A stretch of DNA of 64,000 nt from Halorubellus sp. JP-L1 (GTDB taxonomy: Archaea; Halobacteriota; Halobacteria; Halobacteriales; Natrialbaceae): positions 1,364,001 to 1,428,000 of the forward strand of contig NZ_JAAOIR010000001.1 of assembly GCF_011440375.1 (NCBI RefSeq). Reading direction: 5' to 3'. This document shows positions 1-8,708 of this stretch, piece by piece. The position numbers and the translations under genes were made by a program. The notes below the pieces were generated by a model that was given only the letters and a program-made list of their open reading frames with translations, was not told the origin of the DNA and ran no database searches. Numbering within the stretch: position 1 is the stretch's first letter; each line of letters begins with the position of its first letter.

Positions 1-192
1 CGCGCAGCGGTTGAGGCTGCCAAGGAGTCGGCGCTGTCGACGCTGGGCGAACGAGACGCCGTTGACGTGGTCGTAGAGGCATTCGCGGACCGTGTGCTGC
101 TGTGGTTCGGGTGCGAGGACGCCCTAGAAGAGTACGACGGCACCGGGCCGGACGACCACCTCGATGTGGGCGCGCTGAAGGCGGCGTACTGA
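1..192 (+). CDS. C-terminal fragment of an unknown protein
   Basis: The window opens inside an open frame that runs to a TGA at 190-192, giving the last 63 residues of a protein whose start lies outside the window. The fragment is acidic, with a run of Asp, Glu and Ala and a single Trp-Phe-Gly-Cys stretch, in keeping with a haloarchaeal cytoplasmic protein. I recognise no domain. Codon use is GC-rich at third positions, which supports real coding. Confidence 0.5.
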   Translation, partial: RAAVEAAKESALSTLGERDAVDVVVEAFADRVLLWFGCEDALEEYDGTGPDDHLDVGALKAAY

Positions 193-283
193 GACGAGGG
201 CCTGGCGCCGGAGACGATGCCGGTGGTATGCGGCCTGTTGTTTCTCGGTTTCTAAGAGTTACTACACCACTCCACATTTCGAA

Positions 284-294
284 ATTATTATATG
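284..294 (+). promoter_or_regulatory. TATA box of the SMR transporter gene
   Basis: An AT-only stretch (TTATTATAT) sits 24 bases before the ATG at 318 in an otherwise GC-rich region. The spacing fits a haloarchaeal TATA box driving a leaderless mRNA. Confidence 0.55.
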
Positions 295-317
295 CTGTTC
301 GCCTGCCGCGATGTTGT

Positions 318-653
318 ATGAGGGAGTACCTGTATCTGGGTGCGGCGATCGCGGCCGAGGTGTCCGGCACGACCGCCCTGAAATTCACCTCTGGGTTCAC
401 GAACCCCGTGCCCACGGCCGTCGTCGTTGTCGGGTACCTCAGTTCGTTCTACCTGCTCAGCCTAACGCTCCAGGAGCTACCGGTCGGCCTGGTGTACGCG
501 ACGTGGTCGGCGGTCGGTATCGTCGCGGCAGCGCTGGTGGGGGTGGTGATGTTCGACGAGGCAGTCGACACGGCCGGAATCGCGGGCATATGCCTCATCA
601 TCGCCGGTGTGGTCGTACTGAACGTCGTGTCGGACGCGTACACGCCCCACTAG
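318..653 (+). CDS. Small multidrug resistance (SMR) family transporter
   Basis: This 111-residue protein has four hydrophobic segments, the usual size of an EmrE/SugE-type SMR transporter, a membrane dimer that exports cations or guanidinium compounds in exchange for protons. Glu14 in the first helix (AAIAAEVSGTTALK) is in the position of the essential proton/substrate glutamate of EmrE. The VYATWSAVG segment matches the conserved Trp63 region. The ATG at 318 was chosen over upstream starts because the SMR N-terminus begins exactly here and a TATA box lies 24 bases upstream. The gene stands alone. The substrate cannot be read from the sequence. Confidence 0.88.
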   Translation: MREYLYLGAAIAAEVSGTTALKFTSGFTNPVPTAVVVVGYLSSFYLLSLTLQELPVGLVYATWSAVGIVAAALVGVVMFDEAVDTAGIAGICLIIAGVVVLNVVSDAYTPH

Positions 654-765
654 CCATGTGCCGATCCGAAGTCGTGTCCGGGATCTGCGGGGGACACCCC
701 AGGCACCTGTTCGACGACGGGCCCGAACCGACGGACGAACGTATGCATCAACGGGGGCCCTGGAG

Positions 766-806
766 TTCGAGCCCGAGTCCGGGTTCGAGCCCGAGTCCGG
801 GTTCGA
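766..806. repeat. 18-bp tandem repeat, 2 copies plus partial
   Basis: The unit TTCGAGCCCGAGTCCGGG occurs twice head to tail and is followed by a partial third copy. It lies in the 250-base gap between the SMR gene and radB, about 100 bases upstream of radB. Confidence 0.8.
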
Positions 807-872
807 ATGAATCGCGAGCTGTTCGGTTCGTCTTTTCACTCGTTTGAACAGTGTCCGCGAAGCTTCCCGTGA

Positions 873-880
873 GTTTTAGT
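873..880 (+). promoter_or_regulatory. TATA-like box of radB
   Basis: GTTTTAGT lies 24-31 bases upstream of the GTG start at 904, which fits the usual haloarchaeal position for a leaderless transcript. Confidence 0.5.
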
Positions 881-903
881 GGTGGCCCGCCCCGAGTACC
901 GTC

Positions 904-1611
904 GTGAACGACGGCGTCATCTCGACGGGCTGTGAAGCCATCGACGACCTCCTCGGCGGCGGGCTGGAGCGCGGCACCGTCACGCAAGTCTACGGGCCGC
1001 CGGCGGCCGGGAAGACGAACGTCGCGCTGTCGGCGGCCGTCGCGGTCGCCGCGAACGACGGCCTCGTCGTGTACGTCGACACCGAGGGGCTCTCCCTGGA
1101 CCGGTTCGAGGCGGTGGCGACCGCTGCCGCGTCCGCTGCCGGCCGCGACGTCGAGGAGGTGACGGGGAACGTCGTGGTGAAGGACGCGTACGACTTCGAG
1201 GAACAGGCCGAAGCGGTCCGGGACGTCTCCGAGTTCGCCGAGCAAGCGGACCTCGTCGTGCTCGACTCCGCGACGGGATTCTACCGGCTCGCGCGCGGGA
1301 ACGACGCCGAGGGCGGGGATTCGCTCCGCGAGGTCGCGAGCCAGGTCACGCACCTCCTGAGTCTCGCGCGCCGGCACGACCTCGCGGTCGTCGTCACGAA
1401 CCAGGTGTTCAGCGACCCGGACAGCGACCGCACGCGCCCGCTCGGCGGGCACACGCTCGAGCACTGGACGGGGACGGTCGTCCGCATCGACCGCTACCGG
1501 GGCGGGAACCGGAAGGCGACCCTGGAGAAGCATCGCGCGAAGGCCGCCGGGGAGAGCGTCCAGTTCCAGATCACGGACGCCGGCATCGAGGCGAGCGACG
1601 GCACGCCGTAG
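904..1611 (+). CDS. radB: DNA repair and recombination protein RadB
   Basis: This 235-residue RecA/KaiC-fold ATPase is a RadA paralogue that assists RadA in homologous recombination. The Walker A motif GPPAAGKT is at residues 31-38 and the Walker B strand LVVLDS is near residue 116. It lacks the N-terminal helix-hairpin-helix DNA-binding domain of RadA, as expected for RadB, and its length fits the family. The conserved opening ISTGCEAIDDLLGGG lies right after the GTG start, so that start is well supported. It appears monocistronic, with a TATA-like box about 25 bases upstream. Confidence 0.93.
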   Translation: MNDGVISTGCEAIDDLLGGGLERGTVTQVYGPPAAGKTNVALSAAVAVAANDGLVVYVDTEGLSLDRFEAVATAAASAAGRDVEEVTGNVVVKDAYDFEEQAEAVRDVSEFAEQADLVVLDSATGFYRLARGNDAEGGDSLREVASQVTHLLSLARRHDLAVVVTNQVFSDPDSDRTRPLGGHTLEHWTGTVVRIDRYRGGNRKATLEKHRAKAAGESVQFQITDAGIEASDGTP

Positions 1612-1620
1612 CTCGCCGGT

Positions 1621-1743
1621 GTCGCGGCCGGCGTCGACGGGCCGCAATGGTCGCGGCCGGCGTCGACGGGCCGCAATGGTCGCGGCCGGCGTCGACGGGC
1701 CGCAATGGTCGCGGCCGGCGTCGACGAGCCGCAACGGTCGCGG
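1621..1743. repeat. 29-bp tandem repeat, 4 copies plus partial
   Basis: A 29-bp unit starting GTCGCGGCCGGCGTCGACGG is repeated four times without spacers from 1621 to 1736, with a 7-bp partial copy. The fourth copy has two changes. It begins 9 bases after the radB stop and lies between the convergent genes radB and the CBS gene. Confidence 0.92.
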
Positions 1744-1763
1744 ACGCCCTCGTCGACCGCTGC

Positions 1764-2921
1764 CTATAGTTCGTTGAGCTTGCGCTTGAGCTGGCCCTCG
1801 TACTCCTCGTCCGCGCGGTACTCCTTCATCTCGAGGACGTTCCGCTCGAGCTTGTCGAGCGCGACGCGGAACGCGTTCTCGGCGCCGTAGCCCTCGCCGG
1901 ACCCGGCGACCTGGCCGTTGTTGGTGCGGATCCGGATCTGCGAGTAGATCAACGGCGTTCCGCGGAGCTTCTCCTTGTGCTCCTGGAAGCGGACGTTGAC
2001 GTGCATCACGTCCATCTTCTGGTACTTGTCGACGACCTGCGTGATGGCGTCCCGGATGTCCTCGCGCGTGAGCGTGTCGAGCAGCGAGATGTTCGAGATC
2101 TGGACGTCGATGTGGTCCTCCTCGGTGAACGTGAGCGCGCGCAGGACGTCCGTCTTCGTGACGACGCCCGACACGGTCGACTCGTCGCCGTCGGGCGTGA
2201 CGACGAGGCCGCCGAGGTCCTCCTCGAGCATCGTCGAGACGGCGCTCTCGACGCTCTCGTCGGTCGTCGTCGTGTACACGGGACTGGACATGATGTCGTA
2301 CACGGGGATGTCGAGGATGCGGCTGGAGTCGCCGGCGCGGCTCCCGGTGGTCATCTTCTCGTTGCTGCGGACGACGACCGACGTGAGGTCGTGCGTCGTC
2401 ACGATGCCCGAGAGCTGGCCGTCCTCGTCCTCGACGGGGAGTCGCGAGATGCCGTTCTCGCGCAGGCGATTGATCGCTTGCCCGAGCGTCCCGGACTCCT
2501 CGATGACCACGGCGTCCTCGGTGTAGATGTCGGCGACGGTGAGCGCGTCGAGGTTGTGGAGGACGGCGTCGAGGATGCCGTCGACGGTGACGATACCCCA
2601 GAGGTTGTCGCCCTCGAAGACGGGTGCGACCTTCACGCCACCCTCGACGAGGACGCGCGCGGTCTCCCGGACGTCCTCGTGACGCGAGACCTTCGGCGCG
2701 GGCGCGTTCCGCGAGGGCTTGACGAGCGCGGCGACCTTCGCGTCGTCCTCGACGTGAGACTGCAGGAGCTCTCGTTCGCTGAGGACGCCCTCGTAGGCGC
2801 CGTCGCGCGTGACGATGATGCCCTTGAGGTTGTCCTCGGTGAAGCGAGAGCGCACCTTCCCGAGGCGCGTGCCGACGTCGACTTCCACGTAGTCCTCGGT
2901 CGCAATATCAGAAATATTCAT
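1764..2921 (-). CDS. Four-CBS protein with a ribosome-hibernation-like C-terminal domain
   Basis: This 385-residue cytoplasmic protein has four CBS motifs in two Bateman modules (about residues 1-125 and 130-270). These normally bind adenine nucleotides and sense energy state. The last ~110 residues (from VDKYQKMDVMHVNVRF) resemble the S30AE/HPF-type ribosome-associated fold, with alternating strands and a long helix ending NAFRVALDKLERNVLE. The likely role is nucleotide-sensing control of ribosome dormancy, which is an inference from domain combination. The ATG at 2921 has a TTTAAA-like box about 28 bases upstream on the minus strand. The gene is divergent from the phosphoribosyltransferase gene. 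Confidence 0.82.
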   Translation of the reverse strand: MNISDIATEDYVEVDVGTRLGKVRSRFTEDNLKGIIVTRDGAYEGVLSERELLQSHVEDDAKVAALVKPSRNAPAPKVSRHEDVRETARVLVEGGVKVAPVFEGDNLWGIVTVDGILDAVLHNLDALTVADIYTEDAVVIEESGTLGQAINRLRENGISRLPVEDEDGQLSGIVTTHDLTSVVVRSNEKMTTGSRAGDSSRILDIPVYDIMSSPVYTTTTDESVESAVSTMLEEDLGGLVVTPDGDESTVSGVVTKTDVLRALTFTEEDHIDVQISNISLLDTLTREDIRDAITQVVDKYQKMDVMHVNVRFQEHKEKLRGTPLIYSQIRIRTNNGQVAGSGEGYGAENAFRVALDKLERNVLEMKEYRADEEYEGQLKRKLNEL

Positions 2922-2947
2922 TCCACCTCGACGGTTCGCCGGCAGGA

Positions 2948-2956
2948 CTATTTAAG
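2948..2956 (-). promoter_or_regulatory. TATA box of the CBS-domain gene
   Basis: On the minus strand this reads CCTTAAATA, ending about 27 bases before the ATG at 2921. It is the only AT-rich stretch in the divergent intergenic region. Confidence 0.6.
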
Positions 2957-3118
2957 GTACCGCCAAGACCGATGCCGCTGGAAGCACCGCAACCGCTACG
3001 GCGTGCGGTCTCGTAGCCCGACCCCGGCGCCGTCTCCCCATACCTCGTCCCTCGCGGCGTCGACGTCGACGGGGCGGAAACCGACGCGCTTTAGCCCGTT
3101 CTCGCGCTTCCAGCGTGC

Positions 3119-3658
3119 ATGCAGCGACTTCGGCAGTCCGTCCACGACGCGCCCGTCGTGGAGCGCGACGGCTACCGCTACCTCGTCCATCCCGTCAGCA
3201 ACGGCATCCCGACGCTCGACCCGCGCCTGATGCGCGAGGTCGTCAACGGCCTCCTTCGCCTCGTCGACTTCGAGGACGCCGACGTCATCGTGACGCCCGT
3301 GACGATGGGCGTGCACGTCGCGACGGCCCTCTCGCTGACGACGGACGTCCCGCTCGTCGTCATCCGCTCTCGCGAGTACGGGTTCGACGACGAGGTCCCC
3401 TTCGAGCACCCGGACGGTCAGTACTACCTGAACGACGTGACCGCGGGCGACCGCGTCGTCGTCGTCGACGACCTCGTGAACACGGGCCAGAGCATCGCCG
3501 CCGTCGTCGAGGCGCTCGACGACGTCGGCGCGGAACTGCTCGACGTCGCGTGCGTCCTGCGTCGCGTCGACTCCCGGGACGACCTCGCGGCCGTGGACGT
3601 CAAGCGGCTGCTCGACGTCGCGGTCACCGACGACGGCGTCGAGATCGTCGACGAGTAA
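3119..3658 (+). CDS. hpt: Purine phosphoribosyltransferase, HGPRT-like (haloarchaeal type)
   Basis: This 179-residue protein transfers a phosphoribosyl group from PRPP to a purine base in purine salvage. The PRPP-binding motif VVVVDDLVNTGQS lies near residues 115-127 with the two conserved acidic residues. An upstream Arg-Glu-Tyr segment (IRSREYG) corresponds to the flexible loop. The N-terminus LRQSVHDAPVV is typical of the archaeal HGPRT/APRT-like group. A CTTTAG box about 25 bases before the ATG suggests a leaderless mRNA. Whether the substrate is hypoxanthine/guanine or adenine cannot be settled from sequence alone. Confidence 0.85.
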   Translation: MQRLRQSVHDAPVVERDGYRYLVHPVSNGIPTLDPRLMREVVNGLLRLVDFEDADVIVTPVTMGVHVATALSLTTDVPLVVIRSREYGFDDEVPFEHPDGQYYLNDVTAGDRVVVVDDLVNTGQSIAAVVEALDDVGAELLDVACVLRRVDSRDDLAAVDVKRLLDVAVTDDGVEIVDE

Positions 3659-3830
3659 CTGGCCGGCTACACGCGCTCGCGGACGCGACCACGGCGACGA
3701 GGTCGACGGACGGATCTCGAGTTATCCAGGTAGCAGGGCTCTCGCGAGCCGAATCCTGGACTGGGCCCGACCCGACGTCGAAGGTTCTTACGTGACGGAT
3801 ACCGGTCTGGGCCCGGTTCGTACCGAATTT

Positions 3831-3840
3831 CTAAGTATAC
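3831..3840 (+). promoter_or_regulatory. TATA box of the cytochrome oxidase operon
   Basis: TCTAAGTATA lies about 16-25 bases upstream of the coxB start at 3856, in the 197-base gap after the phosphoribosyltransferase gene. An ATG at 3846 also follows it but opens a different frame without family similarity. Confidence 0.5.
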
Positions 3841-3855
3841 CCACGATGAAGTGGG

Positions 3856-4770
3856 ATGCGAACACGTCTCATGGTGCCACTCGTCACGCTGCTCGTGGGG
3901 GTGCTCGTGCCCGGGCAGATCGTCCCGGAGGGGTCGCGGTCGGTCGTCTTCCAGCAGATCTACGGCGTCTTCCTCGTCCTGGGGACGATCGTCGGCATCG
4001 TCGTCACCGTCTACATGGTCTGGAAGGCCTGGAAGTACCGGGCCAGTGCCGACCACGGCGACGACGAGAATCGCCCGGAACTCGGTGAACTGCCCAGCGG
4101 TGGCGGCGGCGGCCGGAAGCTGTTCCTCTCGTTCTCGCTCTCTGCGATCATCGTCGTCTCCCTGATCTCCTGGACGTACTTCACGCTCCTGTACGTCGAG
4201 AACCCGGAGCCGATCCAGGACGAGGAACCGATGACCGTCGAGGTGATCGGCCACCAGTTCTACTGGGAGTTCGTCTACCCGAACGGGCACACGACCCAGG
4301 ACCAGCTCGTGATCCCCGAGGACCGACGGATACGCCTCGAAGTGACGTCCGCGGACGTCTTCCACAACTTCGGGATCCCCGAGTTGCGCGCGAAGGCCGA
4401 CGCCATCCCCGGCCAGCAGACGAGTACGTGGTTCCTCGCCGAGGACACCGGGACGTACCAGGCGAACTGCTACGAGCTCTGCGGGCAGGGCCACTCGCAC
4501 ATGTCCGGGACCGTTCGCGTCCTCACCCAGTCCGAGTTCGAGACCTGGTACGCGAACACGACCAACGAGTCGGCGAACGCCACGGCGAACGAGAGCGGGA
4601 ACGACACCGCGAGCGTGATGGGGTCGACTGCTAACGTACCGAGCGTGATGGGGTCGGAGGGAGCGACGACGGGCGCGGTCGCGACGTCGACCGTGGCGCC
4701 GGCGTCGCCGACGGCCGCCCCCGCCCGGCACGCACCAGTGGCGCACCGCCAGCACGGAGAGGTGGTCTGA
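3856..4770 (+). CDS. coxB: Cytochrome c oxidase subunit II
   Basis: This is the 304-residue membrane-anchored subunit that carries the dinuclear CuA centre and accepts electrons for the oxidase. Two transmembrane segments (about 35-57 and 90-113) are followed by an external cupredoxin domain (about 125-225). All CuA ligands are visible: His170, Cys205, Glu207 (backbone), Cys209, His213 and Met216 in the C-x3-C-x3-H-x2-M pattern. No haem c motif is fused, so the donor is probably a halocyanin-type copper protein. The C-terminal 80 residues are a low-complexity Thr/Ala/Pro tail containing two copies of SVMGS. The stop is one base before the start of the subunit I/III gene. Confidence 0.95.
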   Translation: MRTRLMVPLVTLLVGVLVPGQIVPEGSRSVVFQQIYGVFLVLGTIVGIVVTVYMVWKAWKYRASADHGDDENRPELGELPSGGGGGRKLFLSFSLSAIIVVSLISWTYFTLLYVENPEPIQDEEPMTVEVIGHQFYWEFVYPNGHTTQDQLVIPEDRRIRLEVTSADVFHNFGIPELRAKADAIPGQQTSTWFLAEDTGTYQANCYELCGQGHSHMSGTVRVLTQSEFETWYANTTNESANATANESGNDTASVMGSTANVPSVMGSEGATTGAVATSTVAPASPTAAPARHAPVAHRQHGEVV

Positions 4771-4771
4771 C

Positions 4772-7510
4772 ATGACCGACGACAGCATGAACGACACCAC
4801 GAGTTCGACGGACCGACGGCCCGACGACGCACCGACCGACGGCACGCGAACCGACGGCGGCGAATCGACCGACGTCGGCGCGCGAACCGACGGCGGTGCG
4901 CTCGAGGCCGCCGACCACGCGCACGACGAGCACGGGCTCCCGCCGACGAGTGCCGTGAAGCGCTGGTTCATCACGACGAACCACAAGGACGTCGGGCTGC
5001 TGTACATCGCGACGTCGCTGTCCTTCCTCGTGCTCGGCGGCGTGCTCGCGCTCCTGCTCCGTACGCAGCTCTGGGTGCCGCGCACGCCCGGCGCCGGCCC
5101 GCTCTCCGCGATGGCGTACAACCAGGCCGTCTCCGTGCACGGCCTCGTGATGGTGTTCTGGTTCCTGTCGCCGTTCGCGTTCGGGTTCGCGAACTACGTC
5201 GTCCCCCTCCAGATGGGCGCGAAGGACCTCGCGTTCCCGCGACTGAACGCGCTCAGCTACTGGCTGTACCTCGTCTCCGGCATCCTCCTGTTCGTCTCGT
5301 TCTTCCAGGGCGGGTCGTTCGCGGGCGGCTGGACGATGTACGCGCCACTGAACCTCCCGACGTTCACGCCGAGCGTCGGCGGGAGCGCCGCCATCCTCGC
5401 ACTCATGCTGTTCGTCGCGAGCGTCACGGTGTCCTCGGTGAACTTCCTGACGACCATGCATCGCATGCGCGCCGAAGGCCTCACGCTCCGCCGACTCCCG
5501 CTGTTCTCGTGGACGATCCTGCTGACCGTCTGGATGATGCTGTTCGCGTTCGCCGCGCTCCTGGCGGCACTCCTCATCCTCTCCGCGGACCGCCTGCTCG
5601 GCACGACGTACTTCGCCGTCAACGGCGCCGCCGGGTCGCTGCTGTGGACGCACCTGTTCTGGTTCTTCGGGCACCCCGAGGTCTACATCGTCTTCTTCCC
5701 CGCCCTCGGCGTGATGGCGGAGACGTTCCAGACGTTCACGGGCCGCCGCATCGTCGGCCGGAAGTGGTTCATCGCCGCGATGGTCCTGGTGGCGCTCCAG
5801 AGCTTCATCGTCTGGATGCACCACATGTTCCTCACGTCGATCAACCTCGAGATCAAGACGCTGTTCATGGCGACCACCATCGGCATCTCGCTGCCGTTCG
5901 ACCTGATGGTGTTCTCGCTGATCTACACGATGGTGAAGGGCCGCATCCGGTTCAAGACGCCGTTCCTGTTCAGCTTCGGCGGCCTGCTACTGTTCATCCT
6001 CGGCGGCATCACGGGCGTGTTCCTGGGCGCGGTCGTCCTCGACTACGAGTTCCGCGGGACGTACTGGGTGGTCGCGCACTTCCACTACGTGATGGTCGGC
6101 GGCGTCACCGCCCTCATCGGCGGCCTCTACTACTGGTACCCGAAGATGACCGGGCGGATGTACGACGAGTTCCTCGGGAAACTCCACTTCGGACTGTACT
6201 TCGTCGGGTTCAACCTGCTGTACTTCCCGATGTTCGTCGCCTGGGAGACCCCGCGGCGCGTGTTCGCGTACGACCCGAGCATGACGATCTGGCACCAGCT
6301 GTCGACCGTCGGCGCGGTCGTCCTCGGCGGGTCGTTCCTGATCATGTTCTACAACCTCATCACGTCCGCGTACCGGGGCGAGCGCGCGGACGACGACCCG
6401 TGGGCGTACGTCACGACCGCCGAGTGGGCGGTGTCCTCGCCGCCGCCCCTGGAGAACTTCCCGGGCTTGCCGTCGTACGCGAGCGGGAAGCTCGCGTTCC
6501 TCGGCGGCGACAGCGAGAGTCTCGAGACCGTCGACGACGACGCGCCCGCCGCGGCGGACGGCAGCGGTGGTGCGGCGACCGACGGCGGTGGCCGTGGTGG
6601 TGGCGGCGGCGCAGCGACCGACGGCGGCGGTGGCGGCGCCACGACGGACGGTGGCGCACCCGCGACCGCGTCCGCGTCGGACGCGCTCGCCGCGTCGAGC
6701 CACACCGAGGCGGAGGTTCACGCCGGCGAGGAGCACCACGCGAGCCACGCGAGCATCTGGCCGTTCCTCGTCAGCGTCGGCGCGCTCCTCCTGTTCTTCG
6801 GCCTCTCCGGGTACACGAACCAGTCGTTCCCAGAGGGCACGATGGGCACCGTCTACGCGGGATCGACCGGGGTCGGCCTGCTCTGGCTGTTCGCGTCGCT
6901 CGTCGGCATGGCCCGAGAGTCATTCACCGGCCCGAGTGGCCCGTACGGCGAGAGCTGGCCGTTCGAGAAGGTGTCGAACATGAAGACGGGGATGTGGATA
7001 TTCCTCGCGAGCGACGTCGTTCTCTTCGGCGCGTTCATCGGCGCGTACGTCTTCCTCCGATTCGCTTCGGGCTGGATCGGCTGGGAGCCGATCCCGGAGA
7101 ACATCGTGCCCGGCCTCATCAACACGTACGTCCTGTTGACGAGCAGCTTCACGGTCATCCTCGCGCTCGAGGCCGCGGAACGAAAGAGCCGCGGCGGCGT
7201 CGTCGCGAGCCTCGCCGCGACGCTGATCCTCGGCCTCGGGTTCCTCGGGAACAAGGTCATCGAGTGGGAGCACCTGTTCCACGAGGGCATCTGGATCGAC
7301 ACCAGCATCCGCGCGTCGACGTACTTCCTGACGACGGGCCTGCACGGCGCGCACGTCATCGTCGGCCTCATAATCACGCTCTACATGATCCCGAGAGCGT
7401 GGGGTGGCGCGTACCTCGACGACAGCGGGCCGATCGAGTACTTCGGGCTGTACTGGCACTTCGTGGACATCGTGTGGCTGTTCCTGTTCCCGCTGTTCTA
7501 CATCCTCTAG
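4772..7510 (+). CDS. coxAC: Fused cytochrome c oxidase subunit I and III
   Basis: This 912-residue protein joins the catalytic haem-copper subunit (about residues 60-570) to subunit III (about 665-912) through a Gly/Ala/Thr-rich linker with repeated ATDGGGG blocks. In subunit I, His123 and His438 are the low-spin haem ligands, His436 the haem a3 ligand, and His301, His350 and His351 the CuB ligands. Tyr305 is the cross-linked tyrosine. Glu303 and the D-channel pair Asp152/Asn159 place it in the A family of proton-pumping oxidases. The first ~55 residues are an acidic extension unlike other family members. It follows coxB by one base and is followed by the subunit IV-like gene after four bases. 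Confidence 0.95.
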   Translation: MTDDSMNDTTSSTDRRPDDAPTDGTRTDGGESTDVGARTDGGALEAADHAHDEHGLPPTSAVKRWFITTNHKDVGLLYIATSLSFLVLGGVLALLLRTQLWVPRTPGAGPLSAMAYNQAVSVHGLVMVFWFLSPFAFGFANYVVPLQMGAKDLAFPRLNALSYWLYLVSGILLFVSFFQGGSFAGGWTMYAPLNLPTFTPSVGGSAAILALMLFVASVTVSSVNFLTTMHRMRAEGLTLRRLPLFSWTILLTVWMMLFAFAALLAALLILSADRLLGTTYFAVNGAAGSLLWTHLFWFFGHPEVYIVFFPALGVMAETFQTFTGRRIVGRKWFIAAMVLVALQSFIVWMHHMFLTSINLEIKTLFMATTIGISLPFDLMVFSLIYTMVKGRIRFKTPFLFSFGGLLLFILGGITGVFLGAVVLDYEFRGTYWVVAHFHYVMVGGVTALIGGLYYWYPKMTGRMYDEFLGKLHFGLYFVGFNLLYFPMFVAWETPRRVFAYDPSMTIWHQLSTVGAVVLGGSFLIMFYNLITSAYRGERADDDPWAYVTTAEWAVSSPPPLENFPGLPSYASGKLAFLGGDSESLETVDDDAPAAADGSGGAATDGGGRGGGGGAATDGGGGGATTDGGAPATASASDALAASSHTEAEVHAGEEHHASHASIWPFLVSVGALLLFFGLSGYTNQSFPEGTMGTVYAGSTGVGLLWLFASLVGMARESFTGPSGPYGESWPFEKVSNMKTGMWIFLASDVVLFGAFIGAYVFLRFASGWIGWEPIPENIVPGLINTYVLLTSSFTVILALEAAERKSRGGVVASLAATLILGLGFLGNKVIEWEHLFHEGIWIDTSIRASTYFLTTGLHGAHVIVGLIITLYMIPRAWGGAYLDDSGPIEYFGLYWHFVDIVWLFLFPLFYIL

Positions 7511-7514
7511 ACCA

Positions 7515-7778
7515 ATGACCAGACTCAAACTTTACACGGCGATATACGTCGTCCTGTTCGTGTCGGCGACCGTCCAGGTGCTCGTCGAGCAGATGGAGAT
7601 GTCGTACACGATGGCGCTCGGCATCATCATGGCGCTGTCGTTCGCGAAGGCCGGTATCGTCGCGGCCTACTACCAGCACTTGCGCTGGGAGCCCCGGTCG
7701 CTGACGTACCTCGTCGGCATCGGACTGCTGGCGGCGCTCGCGCTGACCGTCGCGGCGACGTACTCCATCACCCCATGA
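7515..7778 (+). CDS. coxD: Cytochrome c oxidase subunit IV-like membrane protein
   Basis: This 87-residue protein has three hydrophobic helices and the AKAGIVAAYYQHLRWEP segment typical of the prokaryotic subunit IV / CyoD-like family, a small non-catalytic subunit that stabilises the oxidase. The ATG is four bases after the coxAC stop, so it is translated from the same mRNA. An in-frame upstream extension is possible but would overlap coxAC. Confidence 0.85.
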   Translation: MTRLKLYTAIYVVLFVSATVQVLVEQMEMSYTMALGIIMALSFAKAGIVAAYYQHLRWEPRSLTYLVGIGLLAALALTVAATYSITP

Positions 7779-8125
7779 CGCCGCTCTCGAACCCGGTCAC
7801 GCTGGCCGTCGTGTGCGCGTTCGTGCTCGTGCAGGTGCCGCTGGTCGCGTACCTCGCGAAGCACGTCGCGCTCGACGGCGACGCGGACCGCCCGGACCCG
7901 ACCGACGGCTACGTGACGTACGGGACGGCGGACGCTCGCCCGGCGACGAACGAACTGGCGATCGACGCCGGCGACGTCGACGGCGCCGGCGGCGGACGGT
8001 CGTGCCCGCACTGCGGTGGCGTCATCGACGACGGCTACGAGTACTGCGGGGCGTGCGCGGGCCGGATCCGGGACGCGGCCAGCCCCCACGGCGGGCCGCG
8101 GCGTGGGCACGGGGGGTCGCGATGA
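7775..8125 (+). CDS. Membrane-anchored zinc-ribbon protein
   Basis: This 116-residue protein has one N-terminal transmembrane helix (about residues 8-30), an acidic linker, and a C-terminal rubredoxin-like knuckle pair, CPHCGGVI...YCGACAG, that should bind one zinc. The ATG overlaps the coxD stop by four bases, so the two are coupled. Its place in the oxidase operon suggests an assembly or accessory role, which is inference only. The last 15 residues are a Gly/Arg/His-rich low-complexity tail. Confidence 0.75.
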   Translation: MTPLSNPVTLAVVCAFVLVQVPLVAYLAKHVALDGDADRPDPTDGYVTYGTADARPATNELAIDAGDVDGAGGGRSCPHCGGVIDDGYEYCGACAGRIRDAASPHGGPRRGHGGSR

Positions 8126-8150
8126 CGCGGCGCGAACTCGGGGGGTCGCG

Positions 8151-8366
8151 ATGACGTCCCGTCGCGAGCGCGCGCTATGGGTGGTGCTGTTCTCGCTGGC
8201 GCCCGCGACCGGCATCGCGTTCGCGACCGCGAAGGTGAGTGCGCGAACCGTCTTCGACCCTCTCGTCGGCGTCGCGTTCGTCGGCGCGGCGATCGGGATG
8301 TTCCTGCTCGTGTTCGGCGCGACGAGCGTCGGCTCGACGAACGTCCCCGAGCGGGGCTTCGAGTGA
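8151..8366 (+). CDS. Small two-helix membrane protein in the oxidase operon
   Basis: This 71-residue protein starts MTSRRERALWVVLFS and has two predicted transmembrane helices (about 8-25 and 35-58). The ATG at 8151 was chosen because hydrophobic, protein-like sequence begins there. The bases before it (GGGGGGTCGCGATGACG) are an exact copy of a stretch 29 bases upstream, at 8111-8127, where a ten-codon mini-frame begins. The gene lies in the cox cluster. Function is unknown. Confidence 0.65.
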   Translation: MTSRRERALWVVLFSLAPATGIAFATAKVSARTVFDPLVGVAFVGAAIGMFLLVFGATSVGSTNVPERGFE

Positions 8367-8435
8367 CGCGGTCGGTTCGCTGCCGTCGCGCCACCCCATT
8401 TCGACGCCCGGCGTGGCGTGCTAACGCACCCCGTA

Positions 8436-8442
8436 CGTTTAG
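8436..8442 (+). promoter_or_regulatory. TATA-like box of the 64-residue membrane protein gene
   Basis: CGTTTAG ends about 30 bases before the ATG at 8473, so this last small gene may have its own promoter. Confidence 0.45.
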
Positions 8443-8472
8443 GAGGGCGGCCGCCGAATGGGCGCGTAGACG

Positions 8473-8667
8473 ATGGGATTCGAAGGCTTCGCGTACCTCG
8501 CAGGCGTCGTCGGCGTCGCGATCGGGATGGCCGGACTGCTCGCCGCCGAGTACTTCGACGGCGTCGACATCCTCCTCCCGGTCGGGGGCGTCGTCGCGCT
8601 GGGTTCCGTCGGCGCGATCACGTACCTCGTCAGTCGTCACGACCCGCCAGCGCACGGCGAACACTGA
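8473..8667 (+). CDS. Small membrane protein, 64 residues
   Basis: Two hydrophobic helices (about 5-24 and 31-53) are separated by a short acidic turn, and the protein ends in a polar HDPPAHGEH tail that could bind metal weakly. Such tiny proteins are common beside haloarchaeal oxidase genes, but no function is known to me. It faces the convergent operon that ends at 8709. Confidence 0.6.
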   Translation: MGFEGFAYLAGVVGVAIGMAGLLAAEYFDGVDILLPVGGVVALGSVGAITYLVSRHDPPAHGEH

Positions 8668-8708
8668 CCGGGGCTCGTGGAACCAAGACGGTTACGGCCC
8701 AAAGGCCG

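Noticed and set aside
1621-1743. CRISPR-like array
   Set aside because: The 29-bp units are directly adjacent with no spacers, and no cas genes are near.
3846-4088. ATG at 3846 as the coxB start
   Set aside because: It is in a different frame; the frame has no oxidase features, whereas the ATG at 3856 leads to the correct protein.
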